Shown here piece after piece: positions 60,449 to 64,000 of a DNA stretch of 64,000 bases. The notes below the pieces were generated by a model, which made no database searches, was not told the DNA's origin, and saw nothing but the letters and a program-made list of their open reading frames with translations. The stretch is from Siphonodentalium dalli (Eukaryota > Mollusca > Scaphopoda > Gadilida > Siphonodentaliidae): assembly GCA_032622095.1 (NCBI GenBank), contig CP136061.1, forward strand, positions 65,663,127 to 65,727,126, read 5' to 3'. Within the stretch, counting starts at the first letter, position 1; each line of letters opens with the position of its first letter. The translations under genes were made by a program, and so were the position numbers.

Positions 60449-60826
60449 TTAAAGGCACAGATGGTCTTCGCGGTGCCAATGCTGTTAAAATAGTCACACC
60501 CGTTTAAACTGCCATAAACAGAAACCATTTTAAAATATAGACAGACTGTGTTCTTATACAAATCCTAAATATCGCGTAAATAGTATGCTATTGCCAAGTT
60601 AGTACGCTTTGTTATGTAAACAAAAGCCAAAAAATTTACAGAATCTGGCTTTTGTTTACATAACAAAGTATAAGAACTTGACAATATCATACCATTTACG
60701 CTATGTCTGTGATTGGTAGAAGAACAAAATATGTCTATATTTTAATATTCTTTCTGTTTATGGCAGTTTTAATGGGTGTGACTGTTTTAACAACATACCC
60801 ACCATGAGGGCCATATGTGCCTTTAA
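60449..60826. mobile_element. TTAA-flanked full-length palindromic MITE
   Basis: TTAA at 60449-60452 and 60823-60826. The ends are AGGCACAGATGG / AGGCACATATGG, and almost the whole 370 bp folds on itself (acactgccataaacagaa-type arms; ggcttttgtttacataacaa near the centre). Confidence 0.8.
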
Positions 60827-61465
60827 CAAACGTATACCTACTTGATTAATCAACTTCAGTAAGCCAGATTGACTGTATCGTAACTAGTAAGGCGGGTCGC
60901 TAATTCTGACCAGAGTGGGCTAAATCTTGGATATGCAAGAAAAGATTACCGGCCGAATTTTGCCCGTTTTACCGTTTCTGACGCGACATAGCTGCAGTCC
61001 ATACGCATGCAACAGACATGCATGCACCAATGGCGACACCAATGGGATTGTGGGATTTAGGATTTCCGAAGATTTGGCGTGGACAGTGGCGCAGAAATGT
61101 GGATCGTAAATTATATAAAGGTTTCTTTCGATAAAGTTCGCGAAACTATAAGGACAATTCGAAGAGCGTTTAGTTATTTTGAATAGTGCGGTGGTGTGGG
61201 GAAAAAGAAACTAGTGCCTAAATTGCTTTTTTTCTATATGTCATCGTGTTGGTGGCAAGAGGTGTATAAAACATGGGGTTACTATTGAATTTAAATATTA
61301 GGGCTTGTAAATATAAAAGTTGTCACTCCGGGGCAAAATACCTTTTTGGCATAGGTTTGTGAAGATATATATGCCAACATGAATTTGTGGGTCATTTGTT
61401 TCAATATGAGTACCTCTATATGGGGGAGGGATAAGTAGCACGATGTATTGTCTTAAAACCATATA
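60827..61465. other. Unassigned DNA
   Basis: No gene or repeat was recognised. Confidence 0.35.
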
Positions 61466-61541
61466 GTGGCGGAACCAATGAGATAGGTTCTGCATTGGAG
61501 CAACGGTTCCAATGCAGAACCTATCTCATTGGTTCCGCCAC
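61466..61541. repeat. Perfect hairpin: 34-bp arms, 8-nt loop
   Basis: Arms beginning gtggcggaaccaatgagata at 61466-61499 and the exact complement at 61508-61541, with loop gcaacggt. Confidence 0.9.
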
Positions 61542-61580
61542 AGGAAAAATTGTAGAACATATTTGGTTCTTATATTTTTT

Positions 61581-61740
61581 GCCGTGCATTAAGGGTGAAA
61601 TCTCCCCACATATACACGGATGTTATGTTTTGTCATGTATTAAGGGTTAAATCTCCATATACCTATACACGGATGTTATGTTTTGTCGTGTATTAATGGT
61701 TAAATCTCCCCACCTATAAACGGATGTTATGTTTTGTTGT
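61581..61740 (+). repeat. ~52-bp tandem repeat, three copies
   Basis: cggatgttatgttttgt recurs at about 61618, 61671 and 61722, with ttaagggttaaatctcc in each unit. Confidence 0.8.
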
Positions 61741-61792
61741 AAGAATGCATTGGATCCATTGACGTTCATGTTCCAAATTAGGGACCTGGTCG

Positions 61793-62244
61793 TTAAAGAT
61801 ACATAATCCGGATTAACGCTCCCAAATTACTATTTTTTTGGCTTCGGGGATCAAAATATTTGATTCGAGTCGATGAACCCACCCATCAAAGCTCAGAGTT
61901 ATCAGATATCGATTGAAATTTTTTATTTCTCGAAATGTATACTTATTTGTGGTCCAGAAAAAGTCGTCAAAACCGACGGTCTATGATAATATTGGAGATT
62001 AAGATGGATAGCTCTAAACTCAAGTGGTAATACGGCAAAATAGTGATAATACGTCCATATTTCGTTGAACAACATGTTGATAAATAACACGTTTTTGAGA
62101 AATTGTATACCATAGTTGACAGCGGTTAGCATTATTTTGTAGTAATTAATAGATTCTGATAACTAAAGCGTATTTTGAAGAAATGTTGTTGTTGTAACTT
62201 GATGATATGGGGACAGTCTGATCGGATTGAGTATATATCTTTAA
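61793..62244. mobile_element. TTAA-flanked MITE, family A copy 2
   Basis: TTAA at 61793-61796 and 62241-62244. It is homologous, in inverted orientation, to 601-1044 (shared words: tgatgggtgggttc, gccgaagccaa-type, ataatgctaacc, gttatttatcaaca). The two copies differ visibly, so it is an old family. Confidence 0.75.
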
Positions 62245-63140
62245 GATATTAACAACAACGATTTAGAGCTTTAGGCCATTGTCCGTCTTCAGTAGTTTCT
62301 TAATTCAAAACAATATTTACTTCATTCATTTATCACACGTGAAAACACAATGCATTGTAATTTGAATATACGGCAAAGGGCTGAAAGCTGTGCTAAAGAG
62401 CGTTGTTGTTAAGATTTGTTTGGTGGAAATGGTGATAAGCCACCTATAAAGAACTGGACCTAACTATGCGGACAGTTAGTGAAAGTTTGAGCGGCGCACT
62501 TCAAAGTAGATATAAGTTGTATTGAATTTGATTAGTATTAAATAAATCAATGAATGTTGTGAATTAATCAAATTCGAATATAACGTGCAACATATTATTG
62601 AGAGAAAAGATCACAAAGTATATAAGGAGGGGTCATTATGTAAAATAGAAACTCCATAACATAGATATAGTTCCCAGGAATAACTTATTATGAAATGGAT
62701 TCCCTTCATACCTGCCATGCATCTAGTAATGTTTAGGTTATATATTTAATCACTTATATAATCAGTGAATCATATTGGGACTTCTCCAGAATGACTCAGA
62801 ATTTACCAAAATAAAACATAGAATATATACATGCATGCAAAGTCTGGAATACAACACCATATAATCACACACCCTCTACATCCACACAATTAGCACCATT
62901 AAGAATCGGTACAAATCGCCATGCGGTTTACAAGAACGTTTCATAGGTCCATCAACCAATAACTGCAGCATCTACTTCATAAAAAGTGATGAACCGCATT
63001 CGTCACTTCAAGCCGATCATGGGAAATTGTGTTGGAATTTAAACAATATGTTACTTACAATTGTGTTTTTGGTAGTTTTAAAAAGTTGTCCAATTTATTA
63101 ATGTTCTATTAAAATTTACTGGTGTATGATTATAAGGAAT
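62245..63140. other. Unassigned AT-rich DNA
   Basis: No gene or repeat was recognised. Confidence 0.4.
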
Positions 63141-63235
63141 GACTTGAAGATCGATTTAGGTCATCGTTTTTGACCGGCAGAGTAATTCAAACACTTTAAA
63201 TTCAAATACTCTGCCGGTCAGCATCCAGTGACCAC
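63141..63235. repeat. Small inverted repeat
   Basis: tgaccggcagagta pairs exactly with tactctgccggtca about 20 bp away; pairing extends imperfectly outward to atcgatt / aatcgat. Confidence 0.65.
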
Positions 63236-64000
63236 AATCGATATTCAAGCAGTTTCTGAAATAACAGCAGTTATGGAATCCATTAAACACTCAAAACATA
63301 GAACTATAACATTTAATAAACTCTGCATGAAACACAACGAAATAACAAGTCAGCAAACAAAGTAGAAAACATTTATTACACGCGGAAGCAAAAAAATTAG
63401 TAAATGACTATAAGGTATTTATATTGTAACCTTCCATATTTAGTATTTTAGTGCTTCGGTCATTACCAAACCCATATAGCCATATAGCTTGTTAACGAAC
63501 TAGGAGGCTAAGTGTGGATACACACATGCATGTAATTTCTGTATGTAAAACCCATGTATTCCAAGTATTTTACATGGTCACACCAAGTAATTATAAGACA
63601 TTATCAAAATGTCTGCTATCAAGAAATTTCAGGCCAGTTATAAATTCTTTCATGGATGCCGAAATGAATAAATCCTGTCTGTTGCTGTTTTTCACGAGTT
63701 TTAATTCATTTCGAAAAGTGGATTTGAGTCCGTAGATTTTATACTTGATTTTTTTCTCGTCATTTCAGGGTCATCCAAAATAAAAATAAAATGTGCCGAA
63801 TTTGAGGCTCTTTTAGGGCGATTGTGATACACGAGTGTTAATGTTCCATTAACAATCCCATATGGTGCTCTCATGCCTTGAATAACAGGCATTGGAAAAT
63901 GAAGACAGACAGTACCGGTTCGTTGAGATTCCTCGGATAGTTTCAGAGCGAGCTCATGTGATAACATTCAATTGGGATTTCCGTGCACATATCCATTACA
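63236..64000. other. Unassigned DNA at the right end
   Basis: No gene can be supported. An 88-codon minus frame at 63701-63967 has no recognised domain; an exon of an unseen gene cannot be excluded. Confidence 0.35.

Noticed and set aside
63701-63967. 88-codon minus-strand frame as a possible exon
   Set aside because: No recognised domain, no clear splice sites and no conserved context. Kept only as a note.

Overview
This is non-coding-rich eukaryotic, almost certainly metazoan, DNA. The retroelement types (Ty3/gypsy with twin zinc knuckles, a two-ORF LINE with an APE-type endonuclease), the Helitrons with a minisatellite core, the many small inverted-repeat transposons and the AT-rich background suggest a marine invertebrate. 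A lophotrochozoan such as a mollusc would fit, but the phylum is inferred and not shown. No rRNA gene, intact tRNA gene, CRISPR array or bacterial-style operon was seen. Nearly all open frames are chance frames in repeats. The one convincing host gene is a single-exon 330-codon gene on the minus strand at 12003-12995. It encodes a Ser/Arg-rich, probably disordered protein with a C-terminal RVxF-like motif.

Layout. 1-3800: a TTAA-flanked inverted-repeat element, palindromic short repeats, a 133-bp minisatellite and a SINE-like repeat. 3820-8990: a head-to-tail array of nine non-autonomous Helitrons. Each runs from TCT to CTAG with a terminal hairpin, and the whole array sits between one A and one T. 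Copies 2-4 and 5-7 form an exactly 1718-bp duplicated higher-order unit. 9-17 kb: tandem repeats, a GATATC palindrome array, a Tc1/mariner-like remnant, the host gene and two related MITEs. 17.3-25.7 kb: a repeat unit split by three successive insertions (about 2.05, 4.8 and 0.58 kb) beside an uninterrupted copy of the same unit that serves as a paralogous empty site. 26-37 kb: fold-back elements, a degenerate satellite and small tandem repeats. 38.3-40.4 kb: a truncated Ty3/gypsy element. 42.7-53.7 kb: a TTAA-flanked MITE split by a LINE. The LINE ORF1 is itself split by a 1.1-kb hAT-type MITE with a perfect 8-bp target duplication. 53.9-64 kb: SINE fragments, fold-backs including a ~2-kb near-palindrome, a solitary Helitron and a second copy of the element at the left end.

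The window works mainly as a record of nested transposition. Two themes recur: about ten elements flanked by TTAA (piggyBac-type target), and repeats built from short perfect palindromes or hairpin modules, some shared between otherwise unrelated MITE families.
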